Position numbers and translations under genes: made by a program. Below, one piece after another: positions 44,369 through 52,266 of a stretch of DNA of 64,000 nucleotides (position 1 is the first letter of the stretch; every line of letters starts with the position of its first letter). The notes below the pieces were generated by a model. It was not told the DNA's origin. It made no database searches and worked only from the letters and a program-made list of their open reading frames with translations. Origin of the DNA: Phytoactinopolyspora alkaliphila (lineage in GTDB: Bacteria > Actinomycetota > Actinomycetes > Jiangellales > Jiangellaceae); the NCBI RefSeq assembly GCF_010550695.1, contig NZ_JAAGOB010000014.1:62001-126000 (forward strand). Reading direction: 5' to 3'.

Positions 44369-45456
44369 CCCCGCGCCCCCATACTCGTCGCCGCGTCCGG
44401 CGATCCCGCAGCAGGTGACCCGCCACCACCGCCGTCGTGATCGGTGTTGTTGCCGAGAACCGGCGAGCCCCGCAACATCCTGGGGCGTTTCGGCCGGCGC
44501 CACCTACTGTCGGCGCGTTGCTGATGCCGGATCCTCGGATCGAGCAAGCCATAGGCGAGATCCACAATCAAATTCATCACCATCAACACCAACGCGAAGA
44601 ACAACGTGGTGCCCATCAGCAGCGGCATATCCCGTGTCCTCGCCGCCAGCGTGAACAATCGCCCCAAACCCGGAATCCCCAGGAGGACTTCCACAAAGAC
44701 GGTCCCGGTCGCCAGGGCGGCGAAGATCGGGCCAACCACCGTGACCAGCGGGATCAACGAGTTCCTCAGTACATGGCGCACCAACACCACACGTTTGGTG
44801 CCGCCTTTCGCCAACGCCGCCACCACATATTCATCCCGCAGCGCCTCCAGCATCGATGAGCGCACATATCGCGCCAGCATCGCCGTGGGCTGCACCGCCA
44901 AGGCCACCACTGGAATGATCATGTATTCGGGACCATTCCACCCCCGCACCGGCAACCAGCCGAATCCCACCGAGAAGATCAACACCAGCACCAACGCGAA
45001 CAGATACCCCGGCAGCGCCTGGATCGTGGTCAGCGTGAAAATCGACCCGTAGTCGGCAAGCTTGTCCTTCTTCACCGCCGCCAGCATCCCGATCGGAATC
45101 GCGACCAGCAGCGTCAGCAACGTCGCCGGCACCGCCAACGACAGCGACACCGGGAACGCCTCACCGATCAACTCCTCCACCGTGGTCTGCGGGTACTTAT
45201 ATGTCGGCCCCATGTCCCAGGTCGCCAAGCCCCGCATGAACGTCGCGTACTGCTCCCACGCCGGCACCTCGTCGCCATACCGACCGGCCAAACCACCGTC
45301 ATCTGACGACGCCTGATCACCCAACGCCGTCGAACCGACATCGGCCAGATCCGAGAACGACCCCGGAACCAGTTGCAACAGCCCAAAGGTGATGATCGAC
45401 ACCACGACGAGCGACAGCGTCAACCGCACCAACCGACGAGCCATGAATCTCAACAT
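44365..45456 (-). CDS. Opp/Dpp-type ABC permease (DppB-like)
   Basis: 363 aa. N-terminal RLTLSLVVVSIITFGLLQLVPG matches the DppB family; the EAA-type loop YVVAALAKGGTKRVVLVRHV lies near residue 215. The insert between helices 1 and 2 (about 35-90) is longer than usual. The C-terminal ~55 residues after DLAYGLLDPRIR form an unusual Arg-, Gly- and Pro-rich tail that overlaps the next gene; it may be an artefact of a late stop. GAGAGGAG precedes the ATG. First gene of a six-gene operon driven by the promoter at 45621-45649. Confidence 0.92.
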   Translation of the reverse strand: MLRFMARRLVRLTLSLVVVSIITFGLLQLVPGSFSDLADVGSTALGDQASSDDGGLAGRYGDEVPAWEQYATFMRGLATWDMGPTYKYPQTTVEELIGEAFPVSLSLAVPATLLTLLVAIPIGMLAAVKKDKLADYGSIFTLTTIQALPGYLFALVLVLIFSVGFGWLPVRGWNGPEYMIIPVVALAVQPTAMLARYVRSSMLEALRDEYVVAALAKGGTKRVVLVRHVLRNSLIPLVTVVGPIFAALATGTVFVEVLLGIPGLGRLFTLAARTRDMPLLMGTTLFFALVLMVMNLIVDLAYGLLDPRIRHQQRADSRWRRPKRPRMLRGSPVLGNNTDHDGGGGGSPAAGSPDAATSMGARG

Positions 45457-45620
45457 GGTTCACGCTCCTCTCGCGGCGTCGCTGTTCTTCATACGTCCGG
45501 TGGCGCAACCAGGGAGTTGTGCACCGCTTGGATAATGCGGGGAGGCGGAACTCACTATCGGGAAACCTCCAAGGTGCCCGGTAGCGGGCATTGCGGCCGT
45601 CCGGTACGCGCGCTGCCAGA

Positions 45621-45649
45621 ATCATGGCACCACTCAGGTCCTAGGTCAA
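45621..45649 (-). promoter_or_regulatory. Promoter of the Opp-type operon (TTGACC-17-CATGAT)
   Basis: On the minus strand TTGACC (45649-45644) is followed after exactly 17 nt by CATGAT (45626-45621). Motif site I occupies the spacer and part of the -35, so binding would block the promoter; this is the clearest case for repression by the motif-binding protein. Confidence 0.6.
45633..45647 (+). promoter_or_regulatory. Regulon motif site I (CTCAGGTCCTAGGTC)
   Basis: Motif copy inside the promoter of the six-gene Opp-type operon (first start 45456, minus strand). Confidence 0.7.
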
Positions 45650-45768
45650 GAGTTTGCTTATGTTGCGGCAAGGGTTTCTGCGCTGGACATCACACGTCGG
45701 CAGGCACGGGCTATCCTCGCTGACCGATGCGAGCGACAGGTCGCATCGGGCGAGCCTGTCCGATGAGA

Positions 45769-46545
45769 TTACGCAGTGACCTGGCTGGACCGATGGAAAT
45801 CGACGATGAAGCGGGCCACGGCATCGCTGATGTTCTCCAGAGCCTTCTCACCGGTATCAGCGTTGGCCCGGCTGGAGTCGTCGGTCCGACCGTCGCTGAG
45901 CTGCCAGATGCCAGGCTGGCGTATCACGGCTTCGCGCGCTCCGAGGCGTACCAGCGGCTGAACCGATTCCTCGGCCGGAGGGAACTGGTCGGAGCGGACT
46001 CGATCCGGATGGAGAGCTAACAAGCACGAGGTTTCGAACCCGCCCGCATGCCCGGGCACCGGGCCGACATCCAGGTTCATGTCGCGCAGGGCATCTGCCG
46101 CACAGGTCCAGTACGAGGTGCCTGCGACATGCATGTCGAGACCGTTCTCGACGACGAGCCGGTCACCTACGGCGCGGACGGCCGCGTCATTGCCGCCATG
46201 CCCGTTGATGAAGATCAGCCGCCTGAACCCGGACGCGTGCAGGCTGGTGCCGATGTCCGTGAGCACCTGAAGGTAGGTGAGCATGCCGATGCTGACGGTC
46301 CCGCCGAATGGCAGGTGGTGATGAGCGAATCCGAACGGCAAGGTCGGTGCGACGACCACCGGGACGTCGAGCGCCGCCTGGGTGGCCGCGCGTTCTGCTA
46401 TGTCGGTGACGATCGCGGAGTCCGCGCAGACGGGCAGGTGCGGGCCGTGCTGCTCGGTGGAGCCGAGGGGCACCAACACCGTGGCCCGCGGCGCGAGCCG
46501 GGCCAGCTCGTCGCGCGTCAGGTGATCAAGTCTCGCGGTGGTCAT
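45769..46545 (-). CDS. Creatininase-family metal-dependent hydrolase
   Basis: 258 aa. The metal-binding motifs of the family are present: GSTEQHGPHLPVCADSAI (Glu, His, Asp at about 30-45), HHHLPFGGTVS, INGHGGNDAAV and PGHAGGFETS (Glu near 180). Family members open cyclic amides or hydrolyse keto-sugars, for example creatininase, formamide hydrolases in riboflavin/F420 routes and 3-dehydro-scyllo-inosose hydrolase in inositol breakdown. In this regulon, ring-opening of an oxidised sugar fits. The ATG at 46545 lies 20 nt inside the preceding gene, with GAGG upstream. Last gene of the operon that runs from 49382. Confidence 0.85.
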   Translation of the reverse strand: MTTARLDHLTRDELARLAPRATVLVPLGSTEQHGPHLPVCADSAIVTDIAERAATQAALDVPVVVAPTLPFGFAHHHLPFGGTVSIGMLTYLQVLTDIGTSLHASGFRRLIFINGHGGNDAAVRAVGDRLVVENGLDMHVAGTSYWTCAADALRDMNLDVGPVPGHAGGFETSCLLALHPDRVRSDQFPPAEESVQPLVRLGAREAVIRQPGIWQLSDGRTDDSSRANADTGEKALENISDAVARFIVDFHRSSQVTA

Positions 46546-47506
46546 GCGCCTCAGCTTTCGTTGGTAGCGATGTGTGGTGGAGCCTGACGCGAAGCCACGC
46601 GTCACGGGTGGCCCCGGGTTGCAGAACGGGGGCGGCTCCGGTGGCGGCGGCCTCGGCCAGGGTGGGAACAGCACTGGCTTGTGGTTCTAATGCGCAGGCA
46701 ACGAGCTCGGGCTTACCGGGGGTGGCGCGGTTGGTGGCCCAGATCCACAGGGCCGGGAACGCCTGACCGTCCCAAGTGACGGTGACTCCCGCCCCGAGAT
46801 CTTCGGACCACACGTCGTACCAGTACTCCGGCAGGGCGTCGGCGAAGAGCATGGCGGCGAACGGCTGGGCTGGAAACCGGGTCAGGTCGACGGTGCCGCC
46901 ACCACGGGCAGGAAGCGCGTCGAGGCGGCCCCGAGCGCCGGGCGCGTAAGGGCTGCTCGGTCGGTCGACGCCATCGCGGGCGAACACCTCGGTATCAGGC
47001 AGGCTGATGCGGGACGCGGCTGCCATGAACGCTTCACCGAAGGTGATGTGGTGTCCCCACAGGTAGGGGAGCGGGCGATCGGAGACATTGGTGATGGTCT
47101 CGCTGACGTGCACGATGGTGTCTTCGAAGCGCAGCCGGATGGTCTTGGTGACGTCAAAGGGCAAATCCTGACTCCGGGTGCGGAAGGCGACCTCGACGGT
47201 CTCGGGCGTGGCGGTCTGGACTTCGTATTGCCAGGGTTGGTGCTGGATGTCACCGTGCTTGGACATCTGATGCCCGTCGAGGGAGCAGGCGTTGCCGGCG
47301 TTGGGGAACAGCTCGTACCAGCCGCCCACGGTGTAGTGGCGTGGGCCTTTCGGGTCCTGGTAGAGCAGGTTGGTTCCGCTACGCAGGTCGGTGAACTCAT
47401 AGATGTGGGTGCCGTAGTCCGCGTTGATCGCGACGCGGATCTCGGCGGACTCCAGAATCAGGCAGCGGTCGCCGTCGACGCGCGCTTCGCGGAGTGTGGC
47501 GCTCAC
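46526..47506 (-). CDS. Aldose 1-epimerase-like (mutarotase-fold) protein
   Basis: 326 aa, beta-sandwich type. Family-like landmarks are GGWYELFPNAGNACSLDGHQ (about 62-81), then HGDIQHQPWQYEV and YLWGHHITFGEAF with the His pair expected near the active site. It probably interconverts anomers of the imported sugar or its derivative; a DUF4432/DUF5107-type protein of the same superfamily is the alternative name. GTG at 47506 overlaps the preceding stop (GTGA). Fits a route in which a dehydrogenase acts on one anomer only. Confidence 0.75.
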   Translation of the reverse strand: MSATLREARVDGDRCLILESAEIRVAINADYGTHIYEFTDLRSGTNLLYQDPKGPRHYTVGGWYELFPNAGNACSLDGHQMSKHGDIQHQPWQYEVQTATPETVEVAFRTRSQDLPFDVTKTIRLRFEDTIVHVSETITNVSDRPLPYLWGHHITFGEAFMAAASRISLPDTEVFARDGVDRPSSPYAPGARGRLDALPARGGGTVDLTRFPAQPFAAMLFADALPEYWYDVWSEDLGAGVTVTWDGQAFPALWIWATNRATPGKPELVACALEPQASAVPTLAEAAATGAAPVLQPGATRDAWLRVRLHHTSLPTKAEAHDHRET

Positions 47507-48237
47507 CCAGACCCCACTTCCTGGGTTCGGTCGGCCCGTGGTTCCCAGCCCAGCACGTCCAGGGTGCGGTCCCAGGAGACGTAGCGCTGCTCGCGATCGC
47601 CGCAGACAACGAGTGCTTCAAAGCCGCGCACCGGGCGCTCCAAAGCGGCGACGAACGCGGATGCCACATCGCTGCCGGCGGTCCGGATCTCGGGCATTGG
47701 GCCGTCGTAGGCCGCGTACTCCTCGTCCGGTAGCGGTCCACATAGCCGCAGTGAGACGACGTCGATGCCGTGCTCGCGTACGGCTGCCTCGCATACCTGC
47801 TCGCCGAGTCGTTTGGTCAGGCCGTAGGCGTCGGTGGCGTCTGGCGCGCGCTCGTCCAGTTCGTGACCGTGGTCGAGGTAGGAATGAAAGATCGATAGTG
47901 AGCTTGCGTATACGACTCGGTGCGCGCCGGCCGCGACTGCTGCCTGAATGGAGAGGTAGAGACCTTTCACGTTGACGTCGAAGTGGCTTTCTGCCCAACC
48001 GCCGGTAGAACCCCACCCGTCCTGGCGACCCATGGCCACATAGACCAGAGCGTCCTGATCTTTTGCCGCACGATGCAGGGAGCTGATGTCGGTGACGTTG
48101 ACGGCGACTGACTCGGCGGCGCCTGGGATCAGTTGTCCCTCGTGCAGATCCGCGCCCCGCACAGAATGCCGTTTGCCCAGCTCACCGACGATCATCGCGC
48201 CCACGCGGCCGGCTGCACCGATGACGAGAATCTTCAC
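47503..48237 (-). CDS. NAD-dependent uronate-dehydrogenase-like SDR (extended type)
   Basis: 244 aa, close in length and pattern to uronate dehydrogenases that oxidise glucuronate or galacturonate to the aldaro-lactone. The NAD motif GAAGRVG is at residues 7-13. The catalytic set is Ser in VVYASSLSIFHS, then Tyr-x-x-x-Lys in DAYGLTKRLGEQ (about 138). The segment VSLRLCGPLPDEEY matches the substrate loop region of the family. GTG start at 48237; it sits between the lactonase and the mutarotase-like gene. Together with the lactonases and the aldarate-type dehydratase it suggests the oxidative uronate pathway. Other sugar dehydrogenases of the SDR family remain possible. Confidence 0.72.
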   Translation of the reverse strand: MKILVIGAAGRVGAMIVGELGKRHSVRGADLHEGQLIPGAAESVAVNVTDISSLHRAAKDQDALVYVAMGRQDGWGSTGGWAESHFDVNVKGLYLSIQAAVAAGAHRVVYASSLSIFHSYLDHGHELDERAPDATDAYGLTKRLGEQVCEAAVREHGIDVVSLRLCGPLPDEEYAAYDGPMPEIRTAGSDVASAFVAALERPVRGFEALVVCGDREQRYVSWDRTLDVLGWEPRADRTQEVGSG

Positions 48238-48287
48238 GCTGAATGCTCACTTTCCTTCGGACTTGATGACGGCGTGTCGGCCCGGCG

Positions 48288-49382
48288 TCATATCAGGCCG
48301 TCACGCGTACTGGCTACTTCGGAACGACCCGCCGGCAGGGCCTGCGGGCTGGGCACGCCGATCGGGAGGATGCAGACAGGGCACGGTACGTCGATCGACG
48401 TGTCCGTGATCTGTGGAACGCCGCTACGTGGATCCACGTAGAAGACGCTGAGCGTGCTGGAGCGTTGGTTCACGACATAGAGGTGATCGTCGTGGATGGT
48501 TGCATCCCATGGGTAATCTCCGCCGGAATCCACGGTCGCGATCAACGAGAGGTCAGGTCCGTCGACGGTGAACGTGGCGACGGTGTTCGGCCCACGGTTG
48601 AGGACGTAACAAAACCTACCGTCTGGGGAGAACCGGATGGCCGAGGGGTAGCAGGGGCCGGCGCCGACGGTCGCGTGCGAAAGCACTGTGGTGAGAACCG
48701 TAGGCGGCGACGTGTTGAGGTCCAGGACGGTAACGGTGGAGCCGAGTTCGCCGACGACGTACGCGTAGTCGCCGTGGACGGCGAGGTGGCGTGGTCCCGT
48801 GCCCAGCGGCAGCGTGACAAGGTCGGCTTCGTCGAGGTGGCCGGTAGAGGTGTCGAGGCGGTAGCGATAGATCGTGTCCGTGCCGAGGTCGACGGCGAGA
48901 AAGTGCCCGCGTCCAGGCCGGTCGGAAGGGTCAGCGGTGATCATGTGCGGGTGTGAGCCGCCTTGTCGCCGGCCGCGGGTCCCCACGCCGGGATGCTGGA
49001 TGACATCGCTGGCGTCGCCCAGGGTCCCGTCGTCGTTGATGGTATGCACGGCGATGGTGCCGCTGGCGTAGTTGGTGGTGAGCAGGTGCCGACCACGGGG
49101 ATCCACACTGAGATGGCACGCCACCCCGCCGCCGGTGTGGCGGGTAGGTCCGAGCTGGGTCAGCACGGCGCCCCGCACCATCCAAGCGCTGACCTGTCCG
49201 TCCGCCGTGGCATGCGCCGCATAGAGGACCGCCTGATCGGCGGACGTTGCGAAGTACATGGGATTGGTCGCGCTCCCGGCGGTGGAGCCGGCGACTCGTG
49301 TGCGCGGACCGTCGAGGTCGACGACGGTGATCCCGCGCGCGGGATCGTCTTGGCTGGCCATGGTGCCGATGTACGCGTACAT
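48288..49382 (-). CDS. Beta-propeller lactonase (6-phosphogluconolactonase/YbhE family)
   Basis: Seven-bladed propeller lactonase, 364 aa. Blade repeats include CHLSVDPRGRHLLTTNYASG (about 90), GPRHLAVHGDYAYVVGELGS and PSAIRFSPDGRFCYVLNRGP. The start GTNPMYFA-like stretch and the histidines near SHPHMITADPSDRPGRGH match the family. It would open the lactone made by the dehydrogenase gene that follows 50 bp later. GGAGG precedes the ATG. First gene of a four-gene minus-strand operon; site J separates it from the divergent aminotransferase operon. Confidence 0.85.
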   Translation of the reverse strand: MYAYIGTMASQDDPARGITVVDLDGPRTRVAGSTAGSATNPMYFATSADQAVLYAAHATADGQVSAWMVRGAVLTQLGPTRHTGGGVACHLSVDPRGRHLLTTNYASGTIAVHTINDDGTLGDASDVIQHPGVGTRGRRQGGSHPHMITADPSDRPGRGHFLAVDLGTDTIYRYRLDTSTGHLDEADLVTLPLGTGPRHLAVHGDYAYVVGELGSTVTVLDLNTSPPTVLTTVLSHATVGAGPCYPSAIRFSPDGRFCYVLNRGPNTVATFTVDGPDLSLIATVDSGGDYPWDATIHDDHLYVVNQRSSTLSVFYVDPRSGVPQITDTSIDVPCPVCILPIGVPSPQALPAGRSEVASTRDGLI

Positions 49383-49471
49383 GGGTGGCCTCCGGGGCTC
49401 CGGACGCGCGCGGCGGCGGTCAACGCTGCGCGAACGACGTGCTGTAGCGTAATCTACATTACTCGGTAGGA

Positions 49472-49486
49472 CTTAGGTCCTAGCAG
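49472..49486 (+). promoter_or_regulatory. Regulon motif site J (CTTAGGTCCTAGCAG) between divergent operons
   Basis: Motif copy within TAGGACTTAGGTCCTA, itself a 6-4-6 inverted repeat (49467-49482). It lies between operons starting at 49382 (minus) and 49512 (plus) and could control both. Confidence 0.65.
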
Positions 49487-49511
49487 CGCCGGATATGAGG
49501 AGGCAAATGTG

Positions 49512-50786
49512 ATGTCGGTGCGGGTGCGGGATCGGTCGGCCGAGTTGGGGGCACGGGCTGTTGGTATCACTCCGGGTGGTGTGCATTCGAATGTGCGTTT
49601 GGCGGGGCCGGGGGTGTTCTTTGAGCGGGGTGAGGGCGCGTGGTTGTTTGATGCGGACGGCAACGATTACGTCGACTACCTCCTCGGTCAGGGCCCCAAC
49701 TTCTTGGGGCACGCCCCTGCGGTGGTGAACAACGCGGTGGCGGGGGCGGCACGGCGGGGGTCGGTGTTCGGGGCACAGCATTCGCTGGAGAACGAGGCCG
49801 GTGAGTTGTTCCTGGATTCGGTCGGCTGGGCGGAGCGGGTCCGGTTCGGCGTGACCGGGACGGAGGTTGATCAGGCGGCGTTGCGGCTGGCGCGGGCGGC
49901 CACGGGCCGGTCGAAGTTCGTCCGGTTCGAGGGCACGTATCACGGCTGGTTGGACAACATGCTCGTCACGACGGTGGACGGGGTGACCGGGCCGGCGAGT
50001 GCGGGGCAGTTGGCACATCATCTGGATGACACGTATTTCTTGCCGTATAACGACATCGCGGCGTTGTCGGCGACGCTGGCCGAGCGTGATGATGTGGCGG
50101 CGGTGATTGCGGAGCCGGTGATGTGCAACAGCGGCGCGATCGTGCCCCGTGATGGGTATCTGCAGCAGGTGCGGCAGTTGTGTGACCGTCATGGCGTGGT
50201 GCTGATCTTCGACGAAGTCATCACGGGGTTCCGGCTCGCGTTGGGTGGTGCGGCCGAGCGGTTCGGTGTGACGCCTGATCTGGGGGTGTATGGCAAGGCG
50301 ATGGCTGGGGGGTGGCCGGTGGCGGCGCTGGCGGGCAAAGCCGAGCTGATGGATATGTTCGCCGGCGGTGTGAATCATTCGGGGACGTTCAACTCGTCGG
50401 TTCCAGCGTGCGCGGCGGTGACGGCGGCGTTGACGGCGCTGCGGGAGGATCCGCCGTACAAGCGGGTCGAGGACCATGGCGCGAAGCTGATGGCCGGTAT
50501 CCGTGAGCTGGGAGCCTCTCATGGGGTGCCGGTGCGGGTGCAGGGGTTGCCGATGGCATTTCACGTCTCGTTCGGTGACCCAGACCAGGTCTGGGACTAC
50601 GCGGGCATGGCCCGCCTCGACCAGGTCCGCTACGCACGCTTCGCCGAGGTGCTGGTGGATCACGGCGTGTGGGTCGCCCCAAGGGGGATCTGGTATGTCT
50701 CGGCCGCGCATAGTGAGCGTGAGCTCGAGGTGGTGCTGCAGCGGTTCGAGGCCGCGCTCGGTGACTTCGTGGCGGGCGGCACGTGA
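49512..50786 (+). CDS. Class III aminotransferase, glutamate-1-semialdehyde aminomutase-like
   Basis: PLP enzyme, 424 aa. It matches GSA aminomutase-type sequences: ITPGGVHSNVRLAGPG at the N-terminus, VTGTEVDQAALRLARAAT, FEGTYHGWLDN, the PLP-pyridine Asp in LIFDEVITGFR (about 237) and the Schiff-base Lys in GVYGKAMAGGWPVAAL (about 263). Its place in a sugar-acid operon argues against haem synthesis; catabolic relatives move amino groups on sugar or beta-amino acids. GAGGAGG precedes two possible starts (GTG 49509, ATG 49512). Its stop overlaps the next start. A RidA gene two genes on fits removal of reactive enamine by-products. Confidence 0.85.
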   Translation: MSVRVRDRSAELGARAVGITPGGVHSNVRLAGPGVFFERGEGAWLFDADGNDYVDYLLGQGPNFLGHAPAVVNNAVAGAARRGSVFGAQHSLENEAGELFLDSVGWAERVRFGVTGTEVDQAALRLARAATGRSKFVRFEGTYHGWLDNMLVTTVDGVTGPASAGQLAHHLDDTYFLPYNDIAALSATLAERDDVAAVIAEPVMCNSGAIVPRDGYLQQVRQLCDRHGVVLIFDEVITGFRLALGGAAERFGVTPDLGVYGKAMAGGWPVAALAGKAELMDMFAGGVNHSGTFNSSVPACAAVTAALTALREDPPYKRVEDHGAKLMAGIRELGASHGVPVRVQGLPMAFHVSFGDPDQVWDYAGMARLDQVRYARFAEVLVDHGVWVAPRGIWYVSAAHSERELEVVLQRFEAALGDFVAGGT

Positions 50787-51730
50787 TGGACCATACGGTA
50801 CGTGCGGGCTTTGTGGCTGCTGTGCTGGTCGAGGAGGCGGTGGGGCCGCGGACCTGGCTGGGGGAGAGCCCGCGCTGGGACGGTGTGGCGTGGTGGTGGG
50901 TGGATGCGTCGGTGGGAGACGTGTGGACCCGTACACTCGGGGAGGACGCGGTTTGCGTGTGGCGCACTGGGCGGCGGACGTCTTTGGTGCAGCCGGAGGC
51001 GTCCGGCGGGGTGGTGGTGGCGGTCGGGCAGGAACTGTATGTGCTCGGCCGGCGCGATGACGGGGCGTGGGGGCAGGGCCGGCGGTGGTGTGGGCTCGGG
51101 CTGGGTGATGGCTGGCTGGTCAACGATGGGGTCGCGGACTCGCGGGGCCGGTTGTGGATCGGGTCGATCGCGCCGGATCGCCGCCCGCTGGACGGTGGGT
51201 TGTTGCGGGTCGAGCCGGACGGCACCGTGGGGCAGGCGGCGTCGGGGTTCACGTTGACGAACGGGATGGCGTTCAGCGCGGATGAGCAGTACCTGTTCCA
51301 TGTGGACACCTTCGAGCGCGCCATCTGGGCGCACCGAGTCGATCTCGATATCGGTGAGGTGTTCGGGCGGGAGGCGTTCGTGGATTTCACCGCCGACGAT
51401 GGGATGCCGGACGGTCTGGCGATCGATGCCGATGGTGGGGTGTGGGTGGCGATGTACGGCTCGGGCGAGGCCCGCCGCTACACCCCCACCGGGAGCCTCG
51501 ACTTCGTCGTGGTGGTGGATCCGGCGCAGTGCACCAGCATCGCCCTGGGCGGCCCGGACTCCCGCGATGTGTTGATCACCACGGCGCGAGAGGGCTACGG
51601 CGAAGAACGCAGCACTGCCGAGCCGCTGGCCGGACGGCTATACCAAGCCCGCAGCCCGTACCCTGGCCTGGCCACGGCCACCGTCGCGGTTCAGAAGGAC
51701 GTGGCCGTCGAGAAGAAGCGGCGCATGTGA
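50786..51730 (+). CDS. SMP-30/gluconolactonase-family protein
   Basis: Six-bladed-propeller lactonase, 314 aa. The metal ligands are visible: Glu in WLGESPRWDG (about 26), Asn in GWLVNDGVADSRGRLWIGS (about 110), Asn in TLTNGMAFSADEQ and Asp in MPDGLAIDADGGVWVAM (about 210). It should hydrolyse an aldono- or aldaro-lactone. Start ATG at 50786 shares one base with the preceding stop (TGATG); a GTG at 50783 is equally coupled. It is the second soluble propeller lactonase of the regulon, suggesting two different lactones or a partly redundant step. Confidence 0.88.
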   Translation: MDHTVRAGFVAAVLVEEAVGPRTWLGESPRWDGVAWWWVDASVGDVWTRTLGEDAVCVWRTGRRTSLVQPEASGGVVVAVGQELYVLGRRDDGAWGQGRRWCGLGLGDGWLVNDGVADSRGRLWIGSIAPDRRPLDGGLLRVEPDGTVGQAASGFTLTNGMAFSADEQYLFHVDTFERAIWAHRVDLDIGEVFGREAFVDFTADDGMPDGLAIDADGGVWVAMYGSGEARRYTPTGSLDFVVVVDPAQCTSIALGGPDSRDVLITTAREGYGEERSTAEPLAGRLYQARSPYPGLATATVAVQKDVAVEKKRRM

Positions 51731-51798
51731 ACGGTTGGCGTTGAGATCGTCGGTTGTTGTCGGTTGGTGAAGGATCCATCGAGTGAAGAGTGAGGAAC

Positions 51799-52266
51799 AT
51801 GATGAGCACAGCTGAGGATCGTCTTGCTGAGGCGTTGGCGGTGGCTCCGGCACCGGTGGGTGCCAAGGCGTTGATCGACCCGGTGGTGGTGGCTGACGGG
51901 GTGGCGTATGTATCGGGTCAGGTCGCCTTCGTCGGTGCGGAGGGGCCGCTGCTGGGTAAGGTCGGCGCGGGTGTCACGGTGGAGCGGGCCGCCGAGGAGG
52001 CGGGTAAGGCGGTGGCGAACGGGCTGTACCGGCTGATCGAGGCCGTCGGTTCGTTGGACGCGGTGGAGCGGGTGCTCAAGTTGACGGTCTTCGTCAACGC
52101 CGTCGATGACCTGATCGAGCAGCCGGAGGTGGCCAATGGTGCTAGCCGGGTGCTGCTCGAGGTGCTGGGGGATCGGGGCCGGCACGCCCGTTCCGCCGTG
52201 GGCGTGGCGAGTCTGCCCCTGGGCGTTCCGGTGGAGGTCGAGCTGGTCGTGAAGGTGCGGTCCTGA
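51799..52266 (+). CDS. RidA-family (YjgF/YER057c) enamine/imine deaminase
   Basis: 155 aa. The RidA pattern is present: VADGVAYVSGQVAFVGAEG, then LKLTVFVNAVDDL and HARSAVGVASLPLGVPVEVE, with the substrate-carboxylate Arg in HARSAVGV. Somewhat longer than the ~130-aa norm because of an N-terminal extension typical of the LP9771-like/RutC-like branch. It probably hydrolyses reactive enamines released by the aminotransferase encoded upstream. GAGG precedes the ATG at 51799. The stop overlaps the start of the broken M81 gene. Confidence 0.88.
   Translation: MMSTAEDRLAEALAVAPAPVGAKALIDPVVVADGVAYVSGQVAFVGAEGPLLGKVGAGVTVERAAEEAGKAVANGLYRLIEAVGSLDAVERVLKLTVFVNAVDDLIEQPEVANGASRVLLEVLGDRGRHARSAVGVASLPLGVPVEVELVVKVRS

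Noticed and set aside
49512-50786. hemL (haem biosynthesis) identity
   Set aside because: The fold fits, but position in a sugar-acid operon with lactonase and RidA makes a catabolic aminotransferase more likely; no gene symbol assigned.
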